The notes beneath the pieces were generated by a model. It was not told the origin of the DNA. It saw nothing but the letters and a program-made list of their open reading frames with translations, and did no database searches. 64,000 bases of DNA from Paenibacillus vietnamensis (lineage in GTDB: Bacteria > Bacillota > Bacilli > Paenibacillales > Paenibacillaceae): the NCBI RefSeq assembly GCF_020169515.1, contig NZ_JAHMHW010000012.1:105021-169020 (forward strand), read 5' to 3'. This document shows positions 41,710 through 49,247 of this stretch, one piece after another. The translations under genes and the position numbers were made by a program. How positions within the stretch are numbered: the stretch's first letter is position 1; the number at the start of each line of letters is the position of its first letter.

Positions 41710-41762
41710 TCACCCTGTCCGGTAGGGTGATTTTTTTTCACCCGGCCTTAAGACAGGGGTGA
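41710..41762. promoter_or_regulatory. paired inverted repeats, candidate response-regulator operator
   Basis: TCACCC-N9-GGGTGA (41710-41730) and TCACCC-N13-GGGTGA (41738-41762) follow each other, centres about 30 bp (three helix turns) apart, with T and A tracts between and after. They lie between the divergent response-regulator and 890-residue genes, where an operator for both would be expected. Confidence 0.5.
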
Positions 41763-41889
41763 AAAAAATTCATCCTCCACAGCCCCTCCGGCCCCGCTGT
41801 ATACTCCGAATTGTGAACGACGGGCCGGACGGCGGAATGCTGAAGGCGCCGCGGACGATTCGAGTTGAATCCAAAGGAGACGGTGAATA

Positions 41890-44562
41890 ATGGTTCAGAA
41901 ACAAACGAACGATGCTTCAGTAAGAATGGCCTCGGCCAATACTGCGCCCGTGCTTAACTATAATGTGCCGGAGCCTACAACCTACAGCGGACGCACATAT
42001 ATCGAGCTGGACATTGCGGATAACTGCTTTTTGCCGCCGCAGTCTGGCAGCACCCAGACGATGGCCGCGCTTGGGACGGCGGCAATGAGCTTCCAAGCGG
42101 CTGCACCGGCTCCTCAGCTTCCGATCGAGGAGCTGCGCAAGGTGAAGCGCTCCGGCGACCGGATGACGACGCGCCTTGCAGAGCTGACGGAGGAGGAAGT
42201 GGAGCAGCAGGCGAAGGAAGGGAAGAAGCTCAGCCTGTTCCGGACGATGACGGGAGCATGGTCGCACCGGTTCGCAGCCGATGCCGCGACGGCAGCGCCC
42301 GAGTATAGCGAGCCTCAAGCGTTTAGAGCGGCACTCGCTCCATTGCCGACAACGGAAGACCCGGACCAGTCGCCTCCTATCATTAACGACGACGTTATTG
42401 ACGAACAGATGCGCGACGACGATGATTGGCCGCCGGAAGAGGATCCTATCGAGGAATCCGTGACCGCTACGATCAGCGCGCCAGCTGCAAATGCGAATAT
42501 TACCGGTCCGCACACAGGTGCAGTTATCGAGATTAGAGGAACGGCAACGGCCGTGCTGGGAACGGTAGCAAGAGTCATGGTGAAGGCAGGCTCGGGCCCA
42601 TGGAAGCAGGCACAGCTTTCCGGTGACAACTGGGTGCTTTCGGGCGTTGTCGTAACGGATCAGGGGCAAGTCACTTTGCAGGCGGATGCGTACCACTCCA
42701 ACGAAGTGCTCTCTTACATTACCACGAGAAAAATTAACGTAGCGCTGGAGCAGGCGCCGGACGTAACGCCGCCGACGGTCAGGATCACTTCGCCTGCGGC
42801 CGGTGCGGTTCTGGCGACCAACAACGGTCCGGCTGCCAATATTACCGTTCAAGGAACGGCGGGGGATAACCGGGGCGTAACGAGGGTAGAGCTGCTGCTT
42901 GACGGGCAAAATCCGGTTGCGGTCGATACTCCGAACAACTATGCGACCTGGAGCAAGGCGCTGTCGATTCCGGCCGGCAACCATTCGATTACGGCGCGCT
43001 GCTACGATGCGGCGGGCTTAAAAGGAGAAGCCAGCCTGAACGTCAGCGTGGATACGACTGCGCCGACGATCAGCATTACGTCGCCGGCTCTGAACGCGGC
43101 GATTGCCGGCACCTACACGAAAGGCGCTGTCATTGAAGTGTTCGGCTCGGCTTCCGACGGAGGCGGCGTGAAGGTCGTCGAAGTATCGCTTAACAACAGC
43201 CCGGTTTACGTGAGGGCGGTGGAGAAAGCGCCTGGCGACTGGTCGCAGTGGAAAGCGACGGTGAAGGTTGATCTTCCGGGACTATGCGTCATTAAAGCCC
43301 GCGCCACCGACATGTCCGGGAATACGATGGAAGCGGGCACACAGGTGAACGTGACGATTTTGCCGGAGGTCAGCTCGCGGAAAAACCGTATCATTTTGAT
43401 CGAATCGTACCGCCTATCCTCCTTCCTGGCCAACTACGGCGCGGGACGCACGCTGAAAACCTTCTCCCTGCTGCCGGGCGAGAAAAGCAAAATCAGCATC
43501 CGCACCTATGCTCAAAAGGAAGAGACGATGAAGAGCGCGTCGACGATTCTCGATTCCGTGACCGACGATATCGCAAGCGAGTTCGAGCTGTCGATCGGGG
43601 ATGAGACCTCGAACAAAACCGGCTATGAATCCAGCAACGATTACAAGCTCGAAGCAAGCGTAGGCGTAAGCTGGGGCGGCTGGCTGAATGCGTCGGCGAG
43701 CGCATCGACGAGCGGCGCGACGAACGCGGCGCGGGAGCAGCTGACGAAGAACATAGTCAACTCGACGCAGAAGCACGTATCCAAAGCGTCCGCCCGCCGC
43801 GATATGCAGATCGATACGACCTACGAGGTAAAAACGACGACAACCGACGAAACTTCGATCGTCCGCGAAATTGAAAATATCAATATGAGCAGAACGCTAA
43901 ATTTTGTTTTCCGCCAGATGAATCAGGAATTTATTACGCTGCTCCATTTGGTCGACGTGCGGATCGGCTTCTACCGCGACGAGAAAATCGAAGGGCAGGG
44001 CAACAGCTATTACCAGGAGGTTACGCTGCCTGAGCTGAATAAGCTGCTTGCGGAAATTATCGTGCCGGAGAAACGCGAGGAAATTCGCAATACGATCATG
44101 TTCCAATTGATGAACATTTTCGATTACCAGGATATTCACCACTCCTTCGTGGAGGAAGCGGTGCTGAAGGATGCGAACGGAAACGTTATTCCGGCGTCGA
44201 ACTATCTGCGCGTCAGGAAGGACCACTATTCCGAATACGCCGATGAAGCATCCGGATCGACGATCAAGGTTCCAGGCATCATTATGGCCGCGAACAAACA
44301 CGTCCTGCGGACGGACGGCATCGTTGTCGATGCGGTGCTCGGCCAGGGCGAGGCGCTTGACGAATATTCGAGCAACCTGCAGCTGCAATCGGTCAGGGAG
44401 AAGGAGCTGAAGAACGACCTGCTCCAGACGGAGGTCCGGATGAGGGAGCTGGCGCTGCAAATTCTCGAATCGAAGGATCAGGCGGCGGCTCAGCTGTATG
44501 CGCTGCTTAACCCGCAGCCGGTCGCGGCGGAAGAGGAAGAGCAAGCGACGGTCACCGTATAG
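41890..44562 (+). CDS. 890-residue unknown protein with Ig-like repeats
   Basis: No signal peptide and no clear membrane helix. Residues ~1-185 are low-complexity and partly acidic (DDDDWPPEEDPIEES). Three Ig-like modules follow: ~190-290 (TATISAPAANANITGPHTGA), ~291-387 (PPTVRITSPAAGAVLATNNG, PAGNHSITARCYDAAG) and ~388-495. A distinct core begins near 498 (KNRIILIESYRLSSFLANYG, TFSLLPGEKSKISIRTYAQK). Residues ~586-615 have alternating small/polar residues (KLEASVGVSWGGWLNASAS), a pattern seen in membrane-inserting beta-hairpins of pore formers; this is only suggestive. Residues ~825-875 are helical. AAAGGAG precedes the ATG. Operon with the next gene. Confidence 0.7.
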   Translation: MVQKQTNDASVRMASANTAPVLNYNVPEPTTYSGRTYIELDIADNCFLPPQSGSTQTMAALGTAAMSFQAAAPAPQLPIEELRKVKRSGDRMTTRLAELTEEEVEQQAKEGKKLSLFRTMTGAWSHRFAADAATAAPEYSEPQAFRAALAPLPTTEDPDQSPPIINDDVIDEQMRDDDDWPPEEDPIEESVTATISAPAANANITGPHTGAVIEIRGTATAVLGTVARVMVKAGSGPWKQAQLSGDNWVLSGVVVTDQGQVTLQADAYHSNEVLSYITTRKINVALEQAPDVTPPTVRITSPAAGAVLATNNGPAANITVQGTAGDNRGVTRVELLLDGQNPVAVDTPNNYATWSKALSIPAGNHSITARCYDAAGLKGEASLNVSVDTTAPTISITSPALNAAIAGTYTKGAVIEVFGSASDGGGVKVVEVSLNNSPVYVRAVEKAPGDWSQWKATVKVDLPGLCVIKARATDMSGNTMEAGTQVNVTILPEVSSRKNRIILIESYRLSSFLANYGAGRTLKTFSLLPGEKSKISIRTYAQKEETMKSASTILDSVTDDIASEFELSIGDETSNKTGYESSNDYKLEASVGVSWGGWLNASASASTSGATNAAREQLTKNIVNSTQKHVSKASARRDMQIDTTYEVKTTTTDETSIVREIENINMSRTLNFVFRQMNQEFITLLHLVDVRIGFYRDEKIEGQGNSYYQEVTLPELNKLLAEIIVPEKREEIRNTIMFQLMNIFDYQDIHHSFVEEAVLKDANGNVIPASNYLRVRKDHYSEYADEASGSTIKVPGIIMAANKHVLRTDGIVVDAVLGQGEALDEYSSNLQLQSVREKELKNDLLQTEVRMRELALQILESKDQAAAQLYALLNPQPVAAEEEEQATVTV

Positions 44563-44576
44563 GAGGAGGCGGAAAG

Positions 44577-45296
44577 ATGGATTTCACCTTCACGCTCAGC
44601 GACCGGAACAAGGATCGGCTCGAGCATGACAAGGCGCTTGCGAACAAGGATAAAGCGGCGGTCGTCAATCAGAAGACGGTGGTCAAGGCATACAAATTCA
44701 TTCATAAAAGAATCGTGAAGCTGATCGACATGCCGGTCGCTGCTTATGCTTTGAACTTTCATAAGGTGCATTTCGAATATTTGGCCATCGTGCTTGTCGC
44801 CGTAAAAAATACGAGCCAAGCGACGGATGCGATCGCCGGCATGAAGATGAATCTGGACAGCTACGTGTCGATGACGGAGCAGGTGCTGCGCAAAATCGAC
44901 GAGCTGCCCGAGGACCCGCTGCCGGGGCTTAATCCGATCGATCATCTGTATCTGTCACGCGACCCTGATTTCGTAGAGGCTCATGACCGGATTATCGACG
45001 ATTACCGGACGGTTGCGCGCGAGAACTTGACCAACATTCTGCATTGTGCCAAGCATGGGCGGGATATTTACGCAAGCACGAATACGGATGCGAAGAAGCT
45101 GCTGGACGATTTGATGAAGGTGCAGCCGCAGTCCGATATGGAGAAGCTGATTATCGAAGCGAACAAGCGGGATTTGAAGTGGCTGATTTTGTCGCTCGAC
45201 AAGATCAGGACGGTGTACCAGAAGGCCGACGCCGCCGTTCCGAGGGCGCAGCGTATGGCGGATTTCGCGGAGCAGTTCGTCAAAATAGCCGGATAA
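44577..45296 (+). CDS. 239-residue unknown helical protein
   Basis: Predicted by eye to be nearly all helix: DRNKDRLEHDKALANKDKAA, VVKAYKFIHKRIVKLIDMPV, FEYLAIVLVAVKNTSQATDA, KRDLKWLILSLDKIRTVYQK. No signal peptide or definite membrane segment, although AYALNFHKVHFEYLAIVLVA is fairly hydrophobic. I do not recognise the family. It starts 14 nt after the 890-residue gene with GGAGGAGG in the gap, and one terminator ends both. A functional pair with the large protein is the simplest reading. Confidence 0.7.
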   Translation: MDFTFTLSDRNKDRLEHDKALANKDKAAVVNQKTVVKAYKFIHKRIVKLIDMPVAAYALNFHKVHFEYLAIVLVAVKNTSQATDAIAGMKMNLDSYVSMTEQVLRKIDELPEDPLPGLNPIDHLYLSRDPDFVEAHDRIIDDYRTVARENLTNILHCAKHGRDIYASTNTDAKKLLDDLMKVQPQSDMEKLIIEANKRDLKWLILSLDKIRTVYQKADAAVPRAQRMADFAEQFVKIAG

Positions 45297-45303
45297 ACGA
45301 AAA

Positions 45304-45350
45304 AAGGCAATCCCTTCGCTGATGCGAATGCAGATTGCCTTCTTTTTATT
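45304..45350 (+). terminator. rho-independent terminator of the two-gene operon
   Basis: AAGGCAATC and GATTGCCTT pair across ~20 nt and run into TCTTTTTATT. Confidence 0.8.
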
Positions 45351-45465
45351 TCGTTCATCCCGTATGGCGTTGAAGCCTGTACCTTGAACGGCACCAGATC
45401 AGGCGAAGCGGAATGATGCCGGGCCTGATGGCGTCAGCCGCTTTCAATTGGAGGTTCAGCCGCCA

Positions 45466-46152
45466 CTATACCTGGTTTTTGCGCCGGTCCGCCAGCCAGA
45501 GCAGCAGCGTTCCGGCGATCAGAATCGCGAATGCCGCGATGAGGGTAATCAAGGAGGGCCCTCCTGCGGACGGCTGCCGGTCGTCGGTCTGTTCCTCTGG
45601 AGGGCTGGCCGGGGCAGCGGCGATCATCCTTTCCGAAGCAACGCCGTTTGCGGAAACGCTTCCGTTTGCAGGAGCTCCGCCGCTTGCAGAAGAGGGCGGA
45701 TAGCTGTCTCCCAGAAGGGCGGTTTCTTCCTTGGCGGACGAAAGCGGCTTCGTTAATTCGCAAAAGCCGGTTTCCAGCTGCTTATCTCCGTTCGAATAAG
45801 CTGTCACCAAATACGCCGTCCCGATCTTGAAGTCCTCGTAGCCGCAGCTCGCCGAGCTCATGGCTGTGTATACGCTTATCTGCTTATCGGCCTCGCCCTT
45901 CCACACCTCGGACACCTCGAACGTAACCTTGACAAGGTCTGCGGTCGACATGAACAGCTTCCGGTGAGGCTGTTTAATCTCCTTCACTGTGCCTGCGAAT
46001 ATGACAGTATCGCGCTCAAGCGCGCTCTTCACCTGCAGCTCGGGATCCGGGGGGTAGGCGCAGGAGCAGGCAAAGGCGGAGTCCGGCTTGGCAAGAATGG
46101 CAGTACTTAGCAGAATGGCTATACATAAGACATATAGGATCGTTTTTTTCAT
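45466..46152 (-). CDS. secreted TIMP/NTR-like protein with C-terminal anchor
   Basis: 228 residues. Signal peptide ILYVLCIAILLSTAILAKPD to FACS. The CSCAYPPDPELQVKSALERD that follows matches the 'CxC' start of tissue-inhibitor-of-metalloproteinase-like NTR domains; two more cysteines (SASCGYEDFKIG, ETGFCELTKP) complete the set. A Ser/Ala/Pro-rich spacer follows (~145-195), then a transmembrane anchor LITLIAAFAILIAGTLLLWL and a basic tail. Such proteins are extracytoplasmic; the binding partner is unknown. ATG 46152 has AGAGGTG about 11 nt upstream. Confidence 0.85.
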   Translation of the reverse strand: MKKTILYVLCIAILLSTAILAKPDSAFACSCAYPPDPELQVKSALERDTVIFAGTVKEIKQPHRKLFMSTADLVKVTFEVSEVWKGEADKQISVYTAMSSASCGYEDFKIGTAYLVTAYSNGDKQLETGFCELTKPLSSAKEETALLGDSYPPSSASGGAPANGSVSANGVASERMIAAAPASPPEEQTDDRQPSAGGPSLITLIAAFAILIAGTLLLWLADRRKNQV

Positions 46153-46324
46153 CCAACATTTCACCTCTGAAGTATAGACGGGAAAACTGGAAGATTTGTT
46201 ACACATCAGGCACCGGTCCCTCAAGCTAATGAACTGCACACCCTTTATTCGGCCGATTTGCTGCACATTTTATGTCTAACGAATCAGGCCGTCGTTATTG
46301 TAGGGTAAAGTTACCTAGAGGAGC

Positions 46325-46375
46325 CCATTTTCGAGCAATAACGTGATTTGAGTTCCGTAGGTTTCAAAATTGTTC
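46325..46375. repeat. dispersed intergenic repeat, copy B
   Basis: CATTTTCGAGCAATAACGTG and GAGTTCCGTAGGTTT align with 31270-31316. The two sites are 15 kb apart in otherwise unrelated spacers. Confidence 0.55.
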
Positions 46376-46434
46376 CTTTGAAGGCAGTTAGCGTTCGTTG
46401 GATGCGTTAGCCCCATTTTGCTCGTGCCTCGAAG

Positions 46435-46563
46435 CGTCGCATGTGGACGGCAGCATGCCCAAGCTCCAACGTTTCGCACACTGAAGGCCGCATGCTCAAT
46501 CACCAACATGTCGCACACTGAAGGCCGCATGCTCTAGTCCAAACATGCCGCATGCCGACGGCA
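46435..46563. repeat. tandem array, about three 43-bp units
   Basis: Units share GTCGCACACTGAAGGCCGCA (two clear copies) with a first, more diverged unit (GTCGCATGTGGACGGCAGCA) and a partial fourth (GCCGCATGCCGACGGCAG). They reach close to the end of gluQRS. Confidence 0.75.
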
Positions 46564-46607
46564 GACACGCCGCTATCGCCAGCCGATCCGGCATGCGATG
46601 CGGCGTG

Positions 46608-47573
46608 TCAGCCGGCCCCGATCAAGCGGCGAAGCGGCTCCGTCAGAAGGAGATGCTCGCCGGCCTGGCGGATCGGTCCGAAGGACGGAATGAGCTCGCG
46701 GGCGGTCAACCGCTCCGGCCGGTCAATCCAGCCGGCTTGATGGGCGAGCGCGCCGAGCAGCTGCTCGGGCTCGACGCCGGCGCTGCGCAGACCGGCCAAT
46801 GTTATCGAGCGGTCGCGCTTGGACAGGCGTTTGCCCTCTTGATCGACGAGCAGCGGAACATGCGCGAACGCAGGGGGCTTAAGCCCAAGCGCCTCGTAGA
46901 GCGCCAGCTGCCTTGGCGTCGAATCCAGGAGATCGACGCCGCGCAGCACGTCCGTAATGCCCATAGCTGCATCGTCGACCGTCACGGCCAGCTGGTAGCT
47001 GAACATGCCGTCCGCGCGCTTGACGACAAAGTCGCTGCGGTCATCCCCATCGGACGGCTGCGGTCCGGCGAAGGCGTCCTCGAAAGGCAGCGCATGGTCC
47101 GGCATGATGAAGCGCAGCGCGGGCGTTTTTTTCGCTGCCTTTGCGAGCCTCTCTTCTTCGCTCAGCCGGCGGCAAAGACCGGGATAGCCGGCTCCTTCGG
47201 AGGCGAGTCCGTGCGGCGCGCTGCCGATCGAGGCGAGCTCGCTCCGGCTGCAATAACAAGGATACAGCCGGCCGTCCTGCCGCAGCTTCTCCAGCGCTTC
47301 CTCGTACAGCGGCTCTCGGAGGCTTTGCACGTACGGGGCGTAAGGCCCTCCGACGCGGGGGCCCTCGTCCCAGTCGAGGCCGAGCCAGAGCAGGTCGTCC
47401 TGCAGCTGCTCGGCATAGGCGTCCCGCGAGCGCGCCTTGTCTATATCTTCTATGCGCAGAACAAACGCCCCGCCGGTTTGGCGCATTTGCAGCCAGGCGG
47501 CGAGGGCGGTTATGGCGTTCCCGATATGCAGCTGCCCGGTCGGCGAAGGGGCGAAGCGTCCGCGTCTCGTCAT
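46608..47573 (-). CDS. gluQRS: glutamyl-queuosine tRNA(Asp) synthetase
   Basis: 321 residues, the short GluRS-like form without the anticodon-binding domain. RGRFAPSPTGQLHIGNAITA carries the HIGH-type signature; GKRLSKRDRSITL is the KMSKS-like loop. The zinc site is seen as YPCYCSRSE with Cys in YPGLCRRL. GluQRS attaches glutamate to the queuosine at position 34 of tRNA-Asp. ATG 47573 follows AAGGAG by 11 nt. The gene lies 90 nt downstream of, and in the same direction as, a tRNA-Asp(GUC) gene, its substrate. Confidence 0.95.
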   Translation of the reverse strand: MTRRGRFAPSPTGQLHIGNAITALAAWLQMRQTGGAFVLRIEDIDKARSRDAYAEQLQDDLLWLGLDWDEGPRVGGPYAPYVQSLREPLYEEALEKLRQDGRLYPCYCSRSELASIGSAPHGLASEGAGYPGLCRRLSEEERLAKAAKKTPALRFIMPDHALPFEDAFAGPQPSDGDDRSDFVVKRADGMFSYQLAVTVDDAAMGITDVLRGVDLLDSTPRQLALYEALGLKPPAFAHVPLLVDQEGKRLSKRDRSITLAGLRSAGVEPEQLLGALAHQAGWIDRPERLTARELIPSFGPIRQAGEHLLLTEPLRRLIGAG

Positions 47574-47598
47574 GGTGTTCACACTCCTTGAAGAATAC

Positions 47599-47626
47599 AA
47601 AAAAGAGCAGTCCTGTTGATCTGCCC
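47599..47626 (-). terminator. weak terminator between tRNA-Asp and gluQRS
   Basis: On the minus strand GGGCAG and CTGCTC pair around ~10 nt and run into TTTTTT. A 6-bp stem may allow some read-through into gluQRS. Confidence 0.55.
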
Positions 47627-47663
47627 GGTTTTCTTGCGTTTATGTAGGTTGTAAAATAGGATA

Positions 47664-47740
47664 TGGCGGAGCCGACGGGATTCGAACCCGCGGTCTCCTG
47701 CGTGACAGGCAGGCATGTTAGGCCTCTACACCACGGCTCC
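47664..47740 (-). tRNA. tRNA-Asp (anticodon GUC)
   Basis: 77 nt including an encoded CCA. Acceptor stem GGAGCCG/CGGCTCC, D arm GTGT/ACAT, anticodon stem CCTGC/GCAGG with loop CTGTCAC (anticodon GTC, Asp), T arm GCGGG-TTCGAAT-CCCGT, discriminator G, then CCA. All stems pair. G34 is the base that becomes queuosine. Confidence 0.97.
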
Positions 47741-47774
47741 ACGTTCATATCTAAGTGCCTGAGGCACATAGAGA

Positions 47775-47804
47775 ATAGTACCATAAATGGCATTCGGCTG
47801 ACAA
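47775..47804 (-). promoter_or_regulatory. probable promoter of tRNA-Asp and gluQRS
   Basis: Minus strand TTGTCA, 18-bp spacer, TACTAT, placed about 35 nt upstream of the tRNA 5' end. Confidence 0.6.
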
Positions 47805-47897
47805 GCCGTGCGAGAAAAACGTTTGCAAAATAAGGTGTTAAATGGGAAAATTATACTTTTGATGAAGCGATTAAATAGAGACGGGAGAGTGAAAGGG

Positions 47898-48647
47898 TTG
47901 AAAAAGGTAAAGGCGCTGCTTGTTGCCGCAGCCGTGCTGCTGCTCATGTCCGCAACGGCTCACGCAGCCGGGCAGGCGATCAAGGCCGCATTGTTCAAAA
48001 GCAGTATCTACGTAAATAACCAACTGAAAGAGTGGGGCGAAGATACTCCGCTGCTAAACTATAATAATAGGGTGTATGTGCCGCTCCGCGCGTTCGCGAC
48101 TATACTTGGCGATGCCGTAGGGTACGATGCCAAAAGCAAGACGGTCTATGTAGACCAGCCGAATAGCTGGCCCGTCCAATCGAAGCTTCACAGCGCGACC
48201 GAAGAAGAGGGGCTCGAGATCAAAATTTTATCGGAAAAAGCGGTTTACGCTTACGGAGAGCCGATTCGGATCTGGGCTCGCCTATCGAATGCAAGTACGC
48301 AAGAGATCACGCTGTACCACGGCAGCCCGCTTGTCGGCTTTAACATCAAGGACAAGGACGGGTTTGAAAGCAATCAATGGTACGCTCTCGATTTACATAC
48401 AAGCAAGTTTAAGCCGGGCGACGAATACAGCTCCATTTTGAGTCCAAGGCAATTCCTCGCGTACAACGCTTATAAACAAGGCATTTATGATTTTGACCGA
48501 TACAGCGATAAAACGGCCCGCCCCGCAGCGCTTCCGAAGGGCGAATACACGATTGAGGCGGTAGCGGATTACAGCTTGAGCAAGGAAATTAATGACGATA
48601 CGAAGAGAAAACTTAAAGCATCCATCCAAATCACGGTGAACGAATAG
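47898..48647 (+). CDS. secreted stalk-domain protein
   Basis: 249 residues from a TTG start. GGGAGA lies 9 nt before this TTG, and the signal peptide KKVKALLVAAAVLLLMSATA to AHA begins there. Residues ~28-85 are a stalk (copper-amine-oxidase N-terminal-like) unit: YVNNQLKEWGEDTPLLNYNN, RVYVPLRAFATILGDAVGYD and KSKTVYVDQPNS. The remaining ~160 residues form an Ig-like domain (GEPIRIWARLSNASTQEITL, LPKGEYTIEAVADYSLSKEI) similar to the intracellular-proteinase-inhibitor/BsuPI fold. Exported, probably wall-associated; function unknown. Confidence 0.8.
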   Translation: MKKVKALLVAAAVLLLMSATAHAAGQAIKAALFKSSIYVNNQLKEWGEDTPLLNYNNRVYVPLRAFATILGDAVGYDAKSKTVYVDQPNSWPVQSKLHSATEEEGLEIKILSEKAVYAYGEPIRIWARLSNASTQEITLYHGSPLVGFNIKDKDGFESNQWYALDLHTSKFKPGDEYSSILSPRQFLAYNAYKQGIYDFDRYSDKTARPAALPKGEYTIEAVADYSLSKEINDDTKRKLKASIQITVNE

Positions 48648-48670
48648 ATGGCTGCCTGTTATGACAACTC

Positions 48671-48716
48671 AAAAAGCCGGTCCTGCTGTCATGAAAGACA
48701 GCAGGACTGGCTTTTT
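48671..48716. terminator. strong bidirectional terminator
   Basis: AAAAAGCCGGTCCTGCTGTC pairs with GACAGCAGGACTGGCTTTTT around a 6-nt loop (one G-U). Confidence 0.9.
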
Positions 48717-48720
48717 AACG

Positions 48721-49125
48721 TTAACCCTGTTTGTGCTCAGTCGTAACCTGCCACAGGACGCCGTATTTGTCCTCGATTACACCGAACAGAGAGCCCCAAA
48801 ACTGCTGCTTTAGGGGGTCGATGACCTTGCCGCCTGCGGCAAGCTTATCGAACGCCTCATGAGCTTCCGCATCGGAGCCGAACTCCAGGCTCAGATGCAT
48901 GCCGCTCCCCCGGCTAATCGATTCGAAAGGAGAATCGGACATGAAGAAGTTGATGCCGCCCGCCACGAAGCTCATGTGCATCACTTTGTCCTTATGCGAC
49001 TCATTGCCGCCAGGCATTTGGTCAAAGGTCAGGACGGAAAGGATCTCGCCGCCGAGCGCCTGCGTGTAAAATTCAGCCTGCGCTCTTGCGTCCTCGGAAA
49101 AAATATACGGTGTAAGCTTCGCCAT
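48721..49125 (-). CDS. VOC-family protein, PhnB-like
   Basis: 134 residues. LTPYIFSEDARAQAEFYTQA and LGGEILSVLTFDQMP start the protein, MHMSFVAGGINFFMSD sits mid-way, and FWGSLFGVIEDKYGVLWQVT closes it. This is the PhnB/YjdN type within VOC, often annotated as '3-demethylubiquinone-9 3-methyltransferase-like' although such an activity is not expected here. No substrate can be given. Single gene; third VOC protein of the window. Confidence 0.88.
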   Translation of the reverse strand: MAKLTPYIFSEDARAQAEFYTQALGGEILSVLTFDQMPGGNESHKDKVMHMSFVAGGINFFMSDSPFESISRGSGMHLSLEFGSDAEAHEAFDKLAAGGKVIDPLKQQFWGSLFGVIEDKYGVLWQVTTEHKQG

Positions 49126-49247
49126 TATAGATCATCCCTTCGTTTTTTGAACTTCACTATCATGGCCTAATCGTATCATTTCTTTCGTCTCCGCATTTCT
49201 TTTTGTTTGCTATATTCGCGGGGATCCGCCGGCCGGATAACAGCCGA

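Larger units (their letters stand above)
46153..46607. other. intergenic region with repeats, upstream of the TIMP-like gene
   Basis: No gene is supported. It contains a partner of the 31270 repeat at 46325-46375 and a 43-bp tandem array at 46435-46563. Confidence 0.5.

Noticed and set aside
43897..44544. Long antisense open frame inside the 890-residue gene, and similar ones inside gcvPB, the beta-helix gene and the permeases
   Set aside because: They mirror real genes in GC-rich coding DNA, lack start signals and have low-complexity Arg/Gln/His-rich products.
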